The position numbers and the translations under genes are program-made. From NCBI RefSeq assembly GCF_006171285.1, contig NZ_CP040889.1:1984001-2048000 (forward strand): a stretch of 64,000 bases of DNA, written 5' to 3'. The notes below the pieces were generated by a model, which made no database searches, was not told the origin of the DNA, and was given only the letters and a program-made list of their open reading frames with translations. Source of the stretch: Leclercia adecarboxylata. GTDB taxonomy: Bacteria; Pseudomonadota; Gammaproteobacteria; Enterobacterales; Enterobacteriaceae. Of this stretch, positions 16,806 to 26,725 are shown piece after piece; positions within the stretch are counted from its first letter, which is position 1; each line of letters opens with the position of its first letter.

Positions 16806-18629
16806 TTAATCTTCTTTCGGACCGCGCATTGCGCGTTTACGATCGTTCTCAGTCAGGTGACGTTTACGGATACGGATAGACTGTGGAGTCACTTCTACCA
16901 GTTCGTCGTCATCGATGAATTCCAGAGCCTGTTCCAGAGTCATCTTAACCGGTGGAACCAGAACCGTTGCTTCGTCAGTACCGGACGCACGCATGTTGGT
17001 CAGTTTCTTACCGGTCAGGCAGTTTACAGTCAGGTCGTTAGAACGGCTGTGAATACCGATGATCTGGCCTTCATAAACTTCTGCACCGTGACCCAGGAAC
17101 AGCTTACCGCGATCCTGCAGGCTGAACAGGGCGAACGCAACCGCTTTACCCTGACCGTTGGAGATCAGAACGCCGTTGTTACGCTGGCCAACTTCGCCCG
17201 GACGAACGTCGTCGTAGTGGCTGAAGGTGGAGTACAGCAGACCAGTACCGGAAGTCATGGTCATGAACTCTGAACGGAAGCCGATCAGACCACGGCTTGG
17301 GATCACGTAGTCGAGACGTACGCGGCCTTTGCCATCTGGATTCATGTTTTTCAGGTCGCCTTTACGCTCACCCAGTGCCTGCATTACAGAACCCTGGTGC
17401 TGCTCTTCGACGTCCAGCGTTACGTTTTCGAACGGCTCTTGTTTACGGCCGTCGATTTCGCGGAAGATAACTTTCGGACGGGAAACCGCCATCTCGAAAC
17501 CTTCACGACGCATGTTTTCGATCAGAACTGACAGGTGCAGCTCACCACGACCGGAAACACGGAATGCGTCAGCATCCGGCGTTTCTTCAACACGCAGCGC
17601 AACGTTGTGCACCAGCTCTTTGTTCAGGCGGTCAAGGATCTGACGGGAGGTAACGAACTTACCTTCTTTACCACAGAACGGAGAGGTGTTGACGTTGAAG
17701 AACATGGATACGGTTGGTTCATCAACGGACAGGGCCGGCAGCGCTTCGACGTTCTGCGGATCGCAGATGGTGTCGGAGATGTTCAGCTCACCCAGACCGG
17801 TGATGGCGATGATGTCGCCCGCTTCAGCGATGTCGCTATCGATACGCTCCAGACCCAGGTGAGTCAGAACTTTACCGACTTTACCGTTACGGGTTTTGCC
17901 TTCGCTATCGATGATAGTAACCTGCTGGTTAGGCTTCACTTTACCGCGCTTGATACGACCAATGCCGATTACACCAACGTAGTTGTTGTAGTCGAGCTGA
18001 GAGATCTGCATCTGCAGGGTACCGTCGAGATCGACGTTTGGCGCAGGAACACGGTCAACAATCGCCTGGTACAGCGGGGTCATGTCTTCAGCCATGTCTT
18101 CGTGGTCCAGACCTGCGATACCGTTCAGCGCAGAAGCGTAAACGATCGGGAAGTCCAGCTGTTCGTCGGTGGCGTCCAGGTTTACGAACAGGTCGAAGAC
18201 CTGATCAACAACCCAGTCAGGACGCGCGCCAGGGCGGTCAACTTTGTTGATAACCACGATTGGCTTCAGACCATGGGCAAATGCCTTTTTGGTTACGAAG
18301 CGCGTCTGCGGCATTGGGCCATCCATTGCGTCAACGACCAGCAGCACGGAATCGACCATGGACATTACACGTTCAACTTCACCACCGAAGTCGGCGTGCC
18401 CCGGGGTATCAACGATGTTGATACGGTAGTCATTCCATTTGATAGCGGTGTTTTTAGCGAGGATGGTAATCCCACGCTCTTTCTCCAAATCGTTGGAGTC
18501 CATCACGCGTTCTTGAGTTTCGGCACGCGCATCGAACGTACCGGATTGCTGCAGCAGCTTATCAACCAGGGTAGTTTTTCCATGGTCAACGTGCGCGATG
18601 ATGGCGATATTACGCAGATTTTCGATCAC
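16806..18629 (-). CDS. typA: Ribosome-associated translational GTPase BipA/TypA
   Basis: A 607-residue EF-G-like GTPase that aids 50S assembly at low temperature and under stress. G motifs: [10 protein letters not shown] near residue 14 (G1), [15 protein letters not shown] near 74 (G3) and [10 protein letters not shown] near 128 (G4). EF-G-like domains III and V and the BipA-specific C-terminal domain follow. Length equals E. coli. It is divergent from glnA across a 388-bp regulatory gap, as in E. coli. Confidence 0.97.
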   Translation of the reverse strand: MIENLRNIAIIAHVDHGKTTLVDKLLQQSGTFDARAETQERVMDSNDLEKERGITILAKNTAIKWNDYRINIVDTPGHADFGGEVERVMSMVDSVLLVVDAMDGPMPQTRFVTKKAFAHGLKPIVVINKVDRPGARPDWVVDQVFDLFVNLDATDEQLDFPIVYASALNGIAGLDHEDMAEDMTPLYQAIVDRVPAPNVDLDGTLQMQISQLDYNNYVGVIGIGRIKRGKVKPNQQVTIIDSEGKTRNGKVGKVLTHLGLERIDSDIAEAGDIIAITGLGELNISDTICDPQNVEALPALSVDEPTVSMFFNVNTSPFCGKEGKFVTSRQILDRLNKELVHNVALRVEETPDADAFRVSGRGELHLSVLIENMRREGFEMAVSRPKVIFREIDGRKQEPFENVTLDVEEQHQGSVMQALGERKGDLKNMNPDGKGRVRLDYVIPSRGLIGFRSEFMTMTSGTGLLYSTFSHYDDVRPGEVGQRNNGVLISNGQGKAVAFALFSLQDRGKLFLGHGAEVYEGQIIGIHSRSNDLTVNCLTGKKLTNMRASGTDEATVLVPPVKMTLEQALEFIDDDELVEVTPQSIRIRKRHLTENDRKRAMRGPKED

Positions 18630-18734
18630 AACTTTGCCTCAGGCATTTAGAAATAGCGCGTTATTGTACACGGATTAATCGCACTACAAAACAGGATCAC
18701 AAACATCCCCCGCAAACAAGTATCGCAGAGATGC

Positions 18735-18754
18735 TTTGTGATCGCTTTCACGGA
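18735..18754. promoter_or_regulatory. CRP site in the typA-glnA gap
   Basis: TGTGA-TCGCTT-TCACG (core 18737-18752) matches the CRP consensus with one mismatch. In E. coli cAMP-CRP activates the sigma-70 promoter glnAp1 from this position. Confidence 0.7.
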
Positions 18755-18781
18755 GCGGTAAAGGGGCACTTTAACGTAAAT

Positions 18782-18870
18782 TGCACCAATATGGTGCTCA
18801 ATGTTCACATTGAAGCACTATACTGGTGCAACAAAACCATCCTGGTGCAGCCCTTTTGCACTATGGTGCG
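18782..18870 (+). promoter_or_regulatory. Cluster of NtrC (GlnG) binding sites upstream of glnA
   Basis: Two strong palindromic sites, TGCACCAATATGGTGC (18782-18797) and AGCACTATACTGGTGCA (18814-18830), form the NtrC enhancer. A weaker half (CCTGGTGCAG, 18841-18850) and a further site, TTGCACTATGGTGCG (18856-18870), lie between the enhancer and the sigma-54 promoter. This matches the E. coli two-enhancer plus governor-site arrangement. Confidence 0.85.
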
Positions 18871-18902
18871 CATGATAACGCCTTTTTGGGGTGTTTTAAA
18901 AG

Positions 18903-18918
18903 TTGGCACAGATTTCGC
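18903..18918 (+). promoter_or_regulatory. Sigma-54 promoter glnAp2
   Basis: TTGGCACAGATTTCGC keeps GG-N10-GC (GG 18905-18906, GC 18917-18918) and matches E. coli glnAp2. Transcription should start near 18930, activated by phosphorylated NtrC bound upstream. It gives a leader of about 88 bases before the ATG at 19018. Confidence 0.88.
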
Positions 18919-19017
18919 TTAGTAAAAATACGGCAACAAAAGGCAACATCGCCTGCCTTACACAGAATTTGAAGACCTCGTTACCACGACGACAATGACC
19001 AATCTGGAGAGTTAAGT

Positions 19018-20427
19018 ATGTCCGCTGAACACGTTTTGACGATGCTGAACGAACATGAAGTGAAGTTTGTTGATCTGCGCTTCACCGATACCAAAGGTAA
19101 AGAACAGCACGTCACTATTCCTGCTCATCAGGTGAATGCCGAATTCTTTGAAGAAGGCAAAATGTTTGACGGCTCCTCGATTGGTGGCTGGAAAGGTATC
19201 AACGAATCCGACATGGTACTGATGCCTGACGCATCTACCGCGCTCATTGACCCGTTCTTCGAAGAGTCTACCCTTATCATCCGTTGCGACATCCTCGAGC
19301 CAGGCACCCTGCAGGGCTACGACCGCGACCCACGCTCCATCGCTAAACGCGCTGAAGAGTACCTGCGCTCCACCGGCATCGCAGACACCGTTCTGTTCGG
19401 GCCAGAGCCAGAGTTCTTCCTGTTCGACGACATCCGTTTTGGTGCGACCACGTCCGGTTCCCACGTTGCTATCGATGATATCGAAGGCGCATGGAACTCC
19501 TCCACCAAATACGAAGGCGGTAACAAAGGTCACCGTCCAGCAGTCAAAGGCGGTTACTTCCCGGTTCCACCGGTTGACTCTTCACAGGACATCCGTTCTA
19601 CCATGTGTCTGATCATGGAAGAGATGGGCCTGGTTGTTGAAGCGCACCACCATGAAGTTGCAACTGCTGGCCAGAACGAAATCGCCACCCGTTTCAACAC
19701 CATGACCAAAAAAGCGGACGAAATTCAGATCTACAAATACGTTGTTCACAACGTTGCGCACCGCTTCGGTAAAACCGCGACCTTCATGCCAAAACCAATG
19801 TTTGGCGACAACGGTTCCGGTATGCACTGCCACATGTCCCTGTCCAAGAACGGGACTAACCTGTTCGCTGGTGACAAGTATGCGGGTCTGTCCGAGCAGG
19901 CTCTGCACTACATTGGCGGCGTAATCAAACACGCTAAAGCGATCAACGCCCTGGCGAACCCAACCACTAACTCCTACAAGCGTCTGGTCCCAGGCTACGA
20001 AGCTCCAGTTATGCTGGCGTACTCTGCCCGTAACCGTTCTGCTTCTATCCGTATTCCAGTGGTTGCTTCCCCGAAAGCGCGTCGTATCGAAGTGCGCTTC
20101 CCGGACCCGGCTGCTAACCCATACCTGTGCTTCGCAGCGCTGCTGATGGCTGGTCTTGACGGTATCAAGAACAAGATCCACCCGGGCGAAGCAATGGACA
20201 AAAACCTGTACGACCTGCCGCCAGAAGAAGCGAAAGAGATCCCACAGGTTGCAGGTTCTCTGGAAGAAGCCCTGCTGGAGCTGGACAAAGACCGTGAGTT
20301 CCTGACTGCAGGCGGCGTGTTCACTGACGAAGCGATCGACGCTTACATCGCCCTGCGTATGGAAGAGAACGACCGCGTTCGCATGACTCCGCACCCGGTT
20401 GAGTTCGAACTGTACTACAGCGTCTAA
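19018..20427 (+). CDS. glnA: Glutamine synthetase, type I
   Basis: A 469-residue dodecameric enzyme that makes glutamine from glutamate, ammonia and ATP. Signatures: the [11 protein letters not shown] latch region near residue 51, [10 protein letters not shown] near 128, the [17 protein letters not shown]-binding motif near 259, and Tyr398 (Tyr397 of the mature protein) in NLYDLPPEE, the site adenylylated by GlnE. Its ribosome site is GGAGAG. It is followed by a hairpin and then glnL-glnG; most transcripts probably end at the terminator at 20502. Confidence 0.98.
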   Translation: MSAEHVLTMLNEHEVKFVDLRFTDTKGKEQHVTIPAHQVNAEFFEEGKMFDGSSIGGWKGINESDMVLMPDASTALIDPFFEESTLIIRCDILEPGTLQGYDRDPRSIAKRAEEYLRSTGIADTVLFGPEPEFFLFDDIRFGATTSGSHVAIDDIEGAWNSSTKYEGGNKGHRPAVKGGYFPVPPVDSSQDIRSTMCLIMEEMGLVVEAHHHEVATAGQNEIATRFNTMTKKADEIQIYKYVVHNVAHRFGKTATFMPKPMFGDNGSGMHCHMSLSKNGTNLFAGDKYAGLSEQALHYIGGVIKHAKAINALANPTTNSYKRLVPGYEAPVMLAYSARNRSASIRIPVVASPKARRIEVRFPDPAANPYLCFAALLMAGLDGIKNKIHPGEAMDKNLYDLPPEEAKEIPQVAGSLEEALLELDKDREFLTAGGVFTDEAIDAYIALRMEENDRVRMTPHPVEFELYYSV

Positions 20428-20440
20428 TCATTAATCCCTG

Positions 20441-20463
20441 TCGCGCGGCCTTTTTCCGCGCGA
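20441..20463 (+). terminator. First hairpin after glnA
   Basis: Perfect stem TCGCGCGG / CCGCGCGA with a CCTTTTT loop, 13 bp after the glnA stop. It lacks a T-run directly behind it, so it may act with the second hairpin or protect the mRNA end. Confidence 0.5.
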
Positions 20464-20501
20464 GATTGATAGCCGTTTTTTTGTTGCCGTGGAAACTTTT
20501 C

Positions 20502-20526
20502 AGCCCATCTTCGGATGGGCTTTTTT
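20502..20526 (+). terminator. glnA-glnL intergenic terminator
   Basis: 8-bp stem AGCCCATC / GATGGGCT with a very stable TTCG tetraloop, followed by TTTTTT. It separates highly expressed glnA from glnLG. Confidence 0.9.
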
Positions 20527-20576
20527 CACCGTCAACAAGCTGATCTCACGCGCTTTTTACCGCGGAAACGCTATAC

Positions 20577-20593
20577 TGCACTAAAATGGTGCA
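20577..20593 (+). promoter_or_regulatory. NtrC operator at the glnL promoter
   Basis: TGCACTAAAATGGTGCA is a near-perfect NtrC palindrome overlapping a TATACT -10-like sequence (20572-20577). In E. coli NtrC binds here to repress glnLp, giving autoregulation of glnLG. Confidence 0.85.
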
Positions 20594-20615
20594 AACGACT
20601 CCAGGAGACTGCTGA

Positions 20616-21665
20616 ATGGCAACTGGCACGCTGCCCGATGCTGGGCAGATCCTCAATTCTCTCATCAACAGCATATTACTGGTCGACGACGAGCTGGCGG
20701 TGCATTACGCCAATCCCGCGGCCCAGCAGTTGCTGGCGCAAAGCTCGCGCAAACTGTTTGGCGCGCCGCTGCCCGAGCTGTTGAGTTATTTTTCCCTGAA
20801 CATCGGCCTGATGCAGGAGAGCCTGCAGGCAGGACAGGGCTTTACCGATAACGAAGTTACGCTGGTGATCGACGGGCGCTCGCATATTCTGTCCCTGACC
20901 GCGCAGCGGCTGCCGGAAGGGCTGATTCTGCTGGAAATGGCGCCCATGGATAACCAGCGCCGCCTGAGCCAGGAGCAGCTTCAGCATGCCCAGCAGATTG
21001 CGGCCCGCGATCTGGTGCGTGGCCTCGCCCATGAGATTAAAAATCCGCTTGGCGGCCTGCGCGGTGCGGCACAGCTGCTCACCAAAGCCCTGCCCGACCC
21101 GGCGCTGGCGGAATACACCAACGTTATTATTGAGCAGGCCGATCGCCTGCGTAACCTGGTGGACCGCCTGTTAGGGCCGCAGCAGCCCGGCATGCACGTT
21201 ACCGAAAGCATTCACAAAGTGGCCGAGCGCGTCGTGAAGCTGGTGTCGATGGAGTTGCCGGACAACGTCAGGCTGATTCGCGATTACGATCCCAGCCTGC
21301 CGGAACTGCCGCACGATCCCGACCAGATTGAGCAGGTATTGCTGAATATCGTGCGCAATGCCCTGCAGGCATTAGGCGCGGAAGGCGGAGAAATTATTCT
21401 GCGCACCCGCACCGCGTTCCAGCTGACGCTGCACGGCACGCGCTACCGCCTGGCGGCACGTATCGACGTTGAAGATAACGGTCCGGGCATCCCTTCCCAT
21501 TTACAGGACACGCTGTTTTACCCGATGGTCAGCGGCCGTGAAGGCGGGACCGGGCTTGGCTTATCGATTGCCCGTAATTTGATAGATCAGCATTCCGGCA
21601 AAATTGAATTTACCAGTTGGCCGGGTCATACCGAGTTTTCGGTTTACCTGCCAATCAGGAAATAG
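20616..21665 (+). CDS. glnL: Nitrogen regulation sensor kinase/phosphatase NtrB (GlnL)
   Basis: A 349-residue soluble histidine kinase that phosphorylates NtrC under nitrogen limitation and dephosphorylates it with PII (GlnB). An N-terminal PAS domain (about 10-115) precedes the HisKA motif with phospho-His139 in [12 protein letters not shown]. The catalytic domain has the N box [10 protein letters not shown] near 248, the G1 box [10 protein letters not shown] near 288 and the G2 box [10 protein letters not shown] near 310. It is 11 bp upstream of glnG. Confidence 0.97.
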   Translation: MATGTLPDAGQILNSLINSILLVDDELAVHYANPAAQQLLAQSSRKLFGAPLPELLSYFSLNIGLMQESLQAGQGFTDNEVTLVIDGRSHILSLTAQRLPEGLILLEMAPMDNQRRLSQEQLQHAQQIAARDLVRGLAHEIKNPLGGLRGAAQLLTKALPDPALAEYTNVIIEQADRLRNLVDRLLGPQQPGMHVTESIHKVAERVVKLVSMELPDNVRLIRDYDPSLPELPHDPDQIEQVLLNIVRNALQALGAEGGEIILRTRTAFQLTLHGTRYRLAARIDVEDNGPGIPSHLQDTLFYPMVSGREGGTGLGLSIARNLIDQHSGKIEFTSWPGHTEFSVYLPIRK

Positions 21666-21676
21666 AGGGTTAGGTT

Positions 21677-23089
21677 ATGCAACGAGGGATAGTCTGGGTA
21701 GTTGATGACGATAGCTCCATCCGCTGGGTGCTCGAACGGGCGCTTACCGGAGCAGGTTTAAGCTGCACCGCGTTTGAAAGTGGCGCTGAGGTGCTTGATG
21801 CCCTCACCACCAAAACCCCGGATGTGCTGCTGTCCGATATCCGTATGCCGGGGATGGACGGGCTGGCGCTGTTAAAACAGATCAAGCAGCGCCATCCGAT
21901 GCTTCCGGTCATCATAATGACCGCCCACTCCGATCTGGATGCGGCCGTCAGCGCCTATCAGCAGGGGGCGTTCGATTATCTGCCAAAACCGTTCGATATT
22001 GACGAAGCGGTGGCGCTGGTTGAGCGCGCCATTAGCCACTATCAGGAGCAGCAGCAGCCGCGCAATGCCCCGGTTTTCGGCCCCACCACCGACATCATTG
22101 GCGAAGCGCCGGCAATGCAGGATGTGTTTCGCATCATTGGCCGCCTGTCGCGCTCGTCCATCAGCGTATTGATTAACGGTGAGTCAGGTACCGGTAAGGA
22201 GCTGGTCGCGCATGCCCTGCATCGCCACAGTCCGCGTGCCAAAGCCCCGTTTATCGCCCTGAATATGGCGGCGATCCCCAAGGATTTGATTGAGTCCGAA
22301 CTGTTCGGCCATGAAAAAGGCGCCTTTACCGGGGCCAATACCATCCGTCAGGGTCGCTTTGAGCAGGCCGACGGCGGGACGCTGTTCCTGGATGAGATTG
22401 GGGATATGCCCCTCGACGTCCAGACACGTCTGCTGCGCGTGCTGGCGGACGGACAGTTTTACCGCGTGGGCGGCTATGCGCCGGTTAAAGTGGATGTGCG
22501 CATTATTGCCGCCACCCACCAGAACCTCGAACTGCGCGTCCAGGAGGGGAAATTCCGTGAAGATTTATTCCACCGCCTGAACGTCATTCGCGTTCACCTC
22601 CCGCCGCTGCGTGAGCGTCGTGAAGATATTCCGCGTCTGGCGCGCCATTTCCTGCAGGATGCCGCCCGCGAACTGGGTGTCGAAGCCAAACTGCTGCACC
22701 CGGAAACCGAAGCGGCGCTGACGCGTCTGGCCTGGCCGGGCAACGTGCGTCAGCTGGAGAATACCTGTCGCTGGCTGACGGTGATGGCTGCCGGTCAGGA
22801 AGTATTGATTCAGGATCTCCCGCCAGAGCTTTTCGAAACCCATGTTCCGGAAAGCAGCACCGGGCAGAGCCTGCCCGACAGCTGGGCGACGCTGCTGGCG
22901 CAATGGGCCGATCGCGCCCTGCGTTCCGGTCATCAAAACCTGCTTTCTGAGGCACAGCCCGAGATGGAACGCACGCTGCTTATCACCGCGCTGCGCCATA
23001 CTCAGGGCCATAAACAAGAGGCAGCACGCCTGCTTGGTTGGGGTCGCAATACCCTGACGCGTAAGTTAAAAGAGCTGGGGATGGAGTGA
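21677..23089 (+). CDS. glnG: Nitrogen regulator NtrC (GlnG), sigma-54 activator
   Basis: A 470-residue response regulator that activates glnA and other nitrogen genes. The receiver domain (1-120) has phospho-acceptor D54 in [12 protein letters not shown]. The AAA+ domain (about 140-370) has Walker A GESGTGKE, the sigma-54-contacting GAFTGA loop and Walker [14 protein letters not shown]. The C-terminal Fis-type helix-turn-helix is [21 protein letters not shown] weak hairpin (CTCTCTT / AAGAGAG, 23092-23113) follows the stop. Confidence 0.97.
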   Translation: MQRGIVWVVDDDSSIRWVLERALTGAGLSCTAFESGAEVLDALTTKTPDVLLSDIRMPGMDGLALLKQIKQRHPMLPVIIMTAHSDLDAAVSAYQQGAFDYLPKPFDIDEAVALVERAISHYQEQQQPRNAPVFGPTTDIIGEAPAMQDVFRIIGRLSRSSISVLINGESGTGKELVAHALHRHSPRAKAPFIALNMAAIPKDLIESELFGHEKGAFTGANTIRQGRFEQADGGTLFLDEIGDMPLDVQTRLLRVLADGQFYRVGGYAPVKVDVRIIAATHQNLELRVQEGKFREDLFHRLNVIRVHLPPLRERREDIPRLARHFLQDAARELGVEAKLLHPETEAALTRLAWPGNVRQLENTCRWLTVMAAGQEVLIQDLPPELFETHVPESSTGQSLPDSWATLLAQWADRALRSGHQNLLSEAQPEMERTLLITALRHTQGHKQEAARLLGWGRNTLTRKLKELGME

Positions 23090-23200
23090 TGCTCTCTTGC
23101 AGTGTAAAGAGAGTTAATCGAACGCAAACTGGTGTTATTTTGCGCTTTACTGTTCCGATGAGTTAAGTATGATCTCGCCCGGGAAAACGGGGGGATCATC

Positions 23201-23311
23201 ATGCTGGAATCAATCGTGAATATGTTGTCTGGCGCAGCAGTCGAAAGCCATACGCCGCAAACGGCCGTTGCCGCGGTATTGTGTGCGGCGCTGGTTGGGC
23301 TGTTTAGTTAG
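23201..23311 (+). CDS. yshB: Small membrane protein YshB (36 residues)
   Basis: The frame reads MLESIVNMLSGAAVESHT, then PQTAVAAVLCAALVGLFS and a TAG at 23309. This closely matches E. coli YshB, a 36-residue inner membrane protein located, as here, between glnG and hemN. One C-terminal hydrophobic helix (about residues 21-36) is visible. A strong GGGGGA ribosome site (23189-23194) precedes the ATG. It is too short for most gene callers. In Salmonella YshB has been linked to intracellular survival; in this organism the role is unknown. Confidence 0.88.
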   Translation: MLESIVNMLSGAAVESHTPQTAVAAVLCAALVGLFS

Positions 23312-23376
23312 ATGCTTCGCTTACCCGGCCTGCATTTCGCGCTTTTGTAGGCCGGGTAAGGCGAGGCCGCCACCCG
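23312..23376. repeat. REP/BIME element between yshB and hemN
   Basis: Contains TTACCCGGCCT (23321-23331) and its complement AGGCCGGGTAA (23349-23359), plus a second GCGAGGCCGCCACCCG unit. It starts at the base after the yshB stop and lies just beyond the hemN end, so it probably works as a convergent 3'-end element. Confidence 0.82.
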
Positions 23377-23386
23377 ACAGTACGGC

Positions 23387-24760
23387 TTAAATCACGCGCG
23401 AGAACTGCTGCATACGGGCTTTCTGCCGCAGATAGGCGTCAAAGCACATACAGATATTACGAATCAACAGGCGTCCTTTCGGCGTCACCTCAATCGCACT
23501 CTCCGTCACATCCACCAGCCCGTCTTTCGCCAGCGGCGCCAGCAGCTTCATGTCTTCCACAAAGTAATCGGTAAAGTTGAGATCCCACTGCGCTTCGACC
23601 GCGCTGAAGTCGAGACGGAAGTTGCAGATCAGCGCTTTGATCACGTCCCGGCGAATGCAGTCGTCGCGGGTTAGCGCGATGCCGCGCCACAGGGCGTTGC
23701 CGGTCGCATCCACCTGCTGGTAGTAGAGCTTCAGCTCTTTCTGGTTTTGCGCATAGCAGTCGCCAATCATACTGATGGCCGAGACGCCCATCCCCAGCAG
23801 ATCCGTATCGCCCTGAGTGGTATAACCCTGGAAGTTGCGGTGCAGGACACCTTCGCGCTGGGCAATGGCCAGTTCGTCATCCGGACGGGCGAAGTGATCC
23901 ATACCGATAAACTGGTAGCCGGTCTGGGTCAACGAGGTGATGGTTTCCTGCAGGATATCCAGCTTTTGCTGGGCGGAAGGCAGGTCGGCATCCTTGATTT
24001 TACGTTGGGCAGCAAACAGCGTCGGCAGATGTGCATAGTTAAACACGCTCAGGCGATCCGGATTCAGCTCCGCCACGCGCTTCAGCGTAAAGGCAAAGCT
24101 CTCAGGCGTCTGCTTCGGCAGGCCATAAATCAGGTCAATATTGGTGGAGGTGAAGCCAATCTCCCGGGCATGATTCAACAGGGCAAAGATAAACTCTTCA
24201 TCCTGCTCGCGGTTGACCAGGCGCTGGACCTCTTTGTTAAAGTCCTGCACGCCCATACTCAGGCGGTTAAAACCTTCGGCACGCAGATGATCGAGCACAT
24301 CCAGCTCGATTTCGCGCGGATCCACTTCGATAGAGATCTCAGCATCCGCATTGAAACGGAAGTTATCCCGCAGCAGGGTCATCAGGCGGCTGATTTGCGC
24401 TTTATTCAGATAGGTTGGCGTACCGCCGCCCCAGTGCAGTTGGCTGACATGACGGCCGGCAAACTGCGGCGCACGATGCAGGATCTCCTGTTCAAGCGCA
24501 TCCAGATATTGGTCCGCCTTATGCTGCTGACGGGTCACAATTTTATTGCAGCCACAGAAATAGCAGAGCTTGTGACAGAACGGGATATGAACGTACAGAG
24601 AAAGCGGGCGGTCAGGATAACGCGCCACGGCCTGCTGAAATTGGCTATCACCGAAGGCGTCGGAAAACTCCAGCGCAGTAGGATAAGAGGTATAACGCGG
24701 CCCGGAATAGTTATATTTCTGGATGAGGGCCAGATCCCAGTCGATGGTTGGTACAGACAT
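23387..24760 (-). CDS. hemN: Oxygen-independent coproporphyrinogen III oxidase
   Basis: A 457-residue radical SAM enzyme that decarboxylates coproporphyrinogen III in anaerobic haem synthesis. The [4Fe-4S] cysteines are in HIPFCHKLCYFCGCN near residue 62; GGGTPTYL near 112 contacts SAM; the HemN C-terminal domain follows. The start MSVPTIDWDLALIQ at 24760 gives the E. coli length and has a strong GGAAGGAG ribosome site. An upstream in-frame extension to 24844 is spurious. It follows a small ORF and yihI on the same strand. Confidence 0.97.
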   Translation of the reverse strand: MSVPTIDWDLALIQKYNYSGPRYTSYPTALEFSDAFGDSQFQQAVARYPDRPLSLYVHIPFCHKLCYFCGCNKIVTRQQHKADQYLDALEQEILHRAPQFAGRHVSQLHWGGGTPTYLNKAQISRLMTLLRDNFRFNADAEISIEVDPREIELDVLDHLRAEGFNRLSMGVQDFNKEVQRLVNREQDEEFIFALLNHAREIGFTSTNIDLIYGLPKQTPESFAFTLKRVAELNPDRLSVFNYAHLPTLFAAQRKIKDADLPSAQQKLDILQETITSLTQTGYQFIGMDHFARPDDELAIAQREGVLHRNFQGYTTQGDTDLLGMGVSAISMIGDCYAQNQKELKLYYQQVDATGNALWRGIALTRDDCIRRDVIKALICNFRLDFSAVEAQWDLNFTDYFVEDMKLLAPLAKDGLVDVTESAIEVTPKGRLLIRNICMCFDAYLRQKARMQQFSRVI

Positions 24761-24762
24761 GC

Positions 24763-24945
24763 TCACTCCTTCCGTTGGTGTCGCGTTCGTATACGGCGGC
24801 CCGTTCTGACCCCTGTGCGGGCCACGAATCGGGTGCGCAGCCACTTCTGTCGCCGCGACAACCGCCGTAGTTTAACGAATAACCACACCAGATAACATAT
24901 AACCGGAAGGGTTATAAGCAGGACGAGTGAGCCTGCCGGGTGCAA
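24763..24945 (-). CDS. Candidate small membrane protein between yihI and hemN
   Basis: A 60-codon frame starting at TTG 24945, three bases after the yihI stop, and ending two bases before the hemN ATG. The product would be one hydrophobic helix (residues about 6-25, SLVLLITLPVICYLVWLFV) followed by a very basic tail (KLRRLSRRQKWLRTR...). A GGTGG ribosome-like site lies upstream in yihI. I recall DUF2489 membrane proteins occurring next to yihI in other gamma-proteobacteria, so it could be a shortened relative; that is inference. It may also be an open spacer. Confidence 0.4.
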   Translation of the reverse strand: MHPAGSLVLLITLPVICYLVWLFVKLRRLSRRQKWLRTRFVARTGVRTGRRIRTRHQRKE

Positions 24946-24948
24946 ATG

Positions 24949-25461
24949 TTAGTTTCCACCTTTCAACAGGCGCATCATATCTTCCTGTTTCTCTTCTTCT
25001 TCATCTTCGTCTTCATCATCATAGGAGAGACCCAACTGTTGCATCAGTTCATCGATACGATCCAGTTTGGCATCAACCCATGATTGCTCTTCAGCATTCA
25101 GGGCTTCGCCCTCTTCAAGACGTTCCAGCAGCGCGTCCAGGCGCTCATCGTTCTCCAGCATATCCAGCTCGGCCTGCGGTGAAAGCATAGGTTTCTCGCT
25201 CTTCGGTTTGTGCTGCCTGGTGACCGGGGCATCGGTCACGCCTAATGGAACAGGTGTTTTACTGCCGATACGCGGGTCTTTCTGCTGTTTGTTCTTCGCA
25301 GACGCGCCCGAAGTACCGCCACTCGCGCGGCTACCCGCAGCATGACCACGATGCTTTTTATCGCGTTTGCGATCGCGCGCTTCCTGATTCAGTTCTTCGC
25401 GCGTTTTGCGGCGTGCTTTTGCAGGACGTTTAGCGCCTGCAGCGGAGGTCGGTTTTTTCAT
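24949..25461 (-). CDS. yihI: Der GTPase-activating protein YihI
   Basis: A 170-residue protein (E. coli 169) that stimulates the GTPase Der and so modulates 50S ribosome biogenesis. It has a highly basic N-terminal third ([20 protein letters not shown]) and an acidic, partly coiled C-terminal part ([21 protein letters not shown], then a run of D and E near 148-158), the typical charge split of the family. It is downstream of csrC on the same strand and may form a unit with hemN. Confidence 0.93.
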   Translation of the reverse strand: MKKPTSAAGAKRPAKARRKTREELNQEARDRKRDKKHRGHAAGSRASGGTSGASAKNKQQKDPRIGSKTPVPLGVTDAPVTRQHKPKSEKPMLSPQAELDMLENDERLDALLERLEEGEALNAEEQSWVDAKLDRIDELMQQLGLSYDDEDEDEEEEKQEDMMRLLKGGN

Positions 25462-25530
25462 GTTGTTTTGTCTTTAAGTCGTTTTCTTCAGTATAGAATT
25501 GCGGCGAAATCTAGCAGAAAGCAAGCAAAG

Positions 25531-25773
25531 AAAAAAGGCGACAGAGCAATCTGTCGCCTTTTTTCCTGACTCATAACCCATTACGGGTCTGACAATCCCT
25601 GTTTGCTTACAACTCACCCTGTTTGTCCGTTAGCAGGTACCGTCCGTGATATGTTCCGTTTCCCTTTAAAACGCCTCCAGGCGTACGTCTTCCTGACTGT
25701 CCTGTGTCTTCGCCTCCTGGCGCTCCTGACCCTCATCCTTGAGTCCGGTTCCTGTCGGCATCCTCGCCGTTGA
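25531..25773 (-). ncRNA. csrC: CsrC small RNA (CsrA-sequestering)
   Basis: Read on the minus strand, this region has many exposed GGA motifs (CGAGGAT, ACAGGAA, CAAGGATGAGGG, TCAGGAGC, CCAGGAGGCGAAGACACAGG) as in E. coli CsrC. It ends in the same terminator, GGCGACAGA-GCAA-TCTGTCGCC then TTTTTT (stem 25537-25558). It binds several CsrA dimers and relieves their repression of translation. Position between engB and yihI is conserved. The 5' end is set by alignment to E. coli and may be off by several bases. Confidence 0.9.
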
Positions 25774-26042
25774 GCGCTACTTTACCGTTTCCAGCTGTAC
25801 GCACAAGCCACAAAGGCCGTTTATCCACGACTTTCAGACTAAGACTAAACGTTAATAGATTGATTTTAATGGTTTTGAAATTTTAGAGCTCTGCGATTTT
25901 TCTTAAATCTCCCATAGTTCAAATGGCAGATCTCTCACAAAGCCAGGGGTTTTTACTTACAGCCGTATTGCCGATGGGAAAAGCCTTTTCTCTCTGTTCA
26001 GGTATAATCCCCCCAACGTTACGAATTTCTGGAGACAACCAC

Positions 26043-26669
26043 GTGACCAACCTGAATTATCACCAGACGCATTTTGTTCTTAGTGCGCCTGATATTCGCC
26101 ATTTACCCGCCGATACGGGTCTCGAAGTGGCATTTGCTGGCCGGTCTAACGCGGGGAAATCCAGCGCTCTGAATACCCTGACCAATCAGAAAAGCCTGGC
26201 CCGTATCTCTAAAACGCCTGGCCGTACCCAGCTAATCAACCTGTTCGAAGTCGCGCCGGGCAAGCGCCTGGTGGACCTGCCAGGTTACGGCTATGCAGAA
26301 GTTCCGGAAGAGATGAAGCTCAAGTGGCAGCGCGCCCTGGGTGAATATCTGGAAAAACGCCTGTGCCTGAAGGGCCTGGTTGTCCTGATGGATATTCGTC
26401 ATCCGCTTAAAGATCTCGATCAGCAGATGATCTACTGGGCCGTCGAAAGCGGGATCCAGGTGCTGGTGTTGCTCACCAAAGCCGACAAGCTGGCCAGCGG
26501 CGCGCGTAAAGCGCAGGTAAACATGGTGCGCGAAGCGGTTCTGGCGTTTAACGGTGACATCCAGGTCGAAGCGTTTTCTTCGCTGAAGAAGCAGGGCGTG
26601 GATAAACTGCGTGAGAAACTGGATACGTGGTATAGCGAACTGGAACCCGCTACAAAAGGGGATCAGTAA
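26043..26669 (+). CDS. engB: Ribosome biogenesis GTPase EngB (YihA/YsxC)
   Basis: An essential 208-residue GTPase for 50S assembly. G motifs: GRSNAGKSS near residue 33 (G1), the GRTQLINLF switch region, [11 protein letters not shown] near 78 (G3) and LLTKADKL near 143 (G4). The GTG start at 26043 follows a GGAG ribosome site and matches E. coli MTNLNY. The longer reading from 25923 runs through the TATAAT -10 (26003-26008) and is rejected. Confidence 0.95.
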   Translation: MTNLNYHQTHFVLSAPDIRHLPADTGLEVAFAGRSNAGKSSALNTLTNQKSLARISKTPGRTQLINLFEVAPGKRLVDLPGYGYAEVPEEMKLKWQRALGEYLEKRLCLKGLVVLMDIRHPLKDLDQQMIYWAVESGIQVLVLLTKADKLASGARKAQVNMVREAVLAFNGDIQVEAFSSLKKQGVDKLREKLDTWYSELEPATKGDQ

Positions 26670-26674
26670 AGATG

Positions 26675-26701
26675 AGCGCGGCGATGTCCGCGCTTTTTTT
26701 T
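26675..26701 (+). terminator. engB terminator
   Basis: 7-bp stem AGCGCGG / CCGCGCT with a CGATGT loop (26675-26694) followed by eight T, 5 bp after the engB stop. Confidence 0.9.
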
Positions 26702-26725
26702 GCGCTGTTATTTTCTTTGCCGCAA

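Noticed and set aside
17535..18650. 371-codon plus-strand frame opposite typA
   Set aside because: Lies fully on the antisense of typA, a certain gene; no ribosome site or recognisable domain.
24761..24844. N-terminal extension of HemN, and similar extensions of RbsK (to 44071), RbsA (to 47563), RsmG (from 57606) and AtpI (from 58851)
   Set aside because: Known family starts with good ribosome sites lie inside each frame; the extra residues have no homology and in RsmG are REP sequence.
25923..26042. N-terminal extension of engB
   Set aside because: It runs across a TATAAT promoter element and lacks homology; the GTG at 26043 with a GGAG site fits E. coli.
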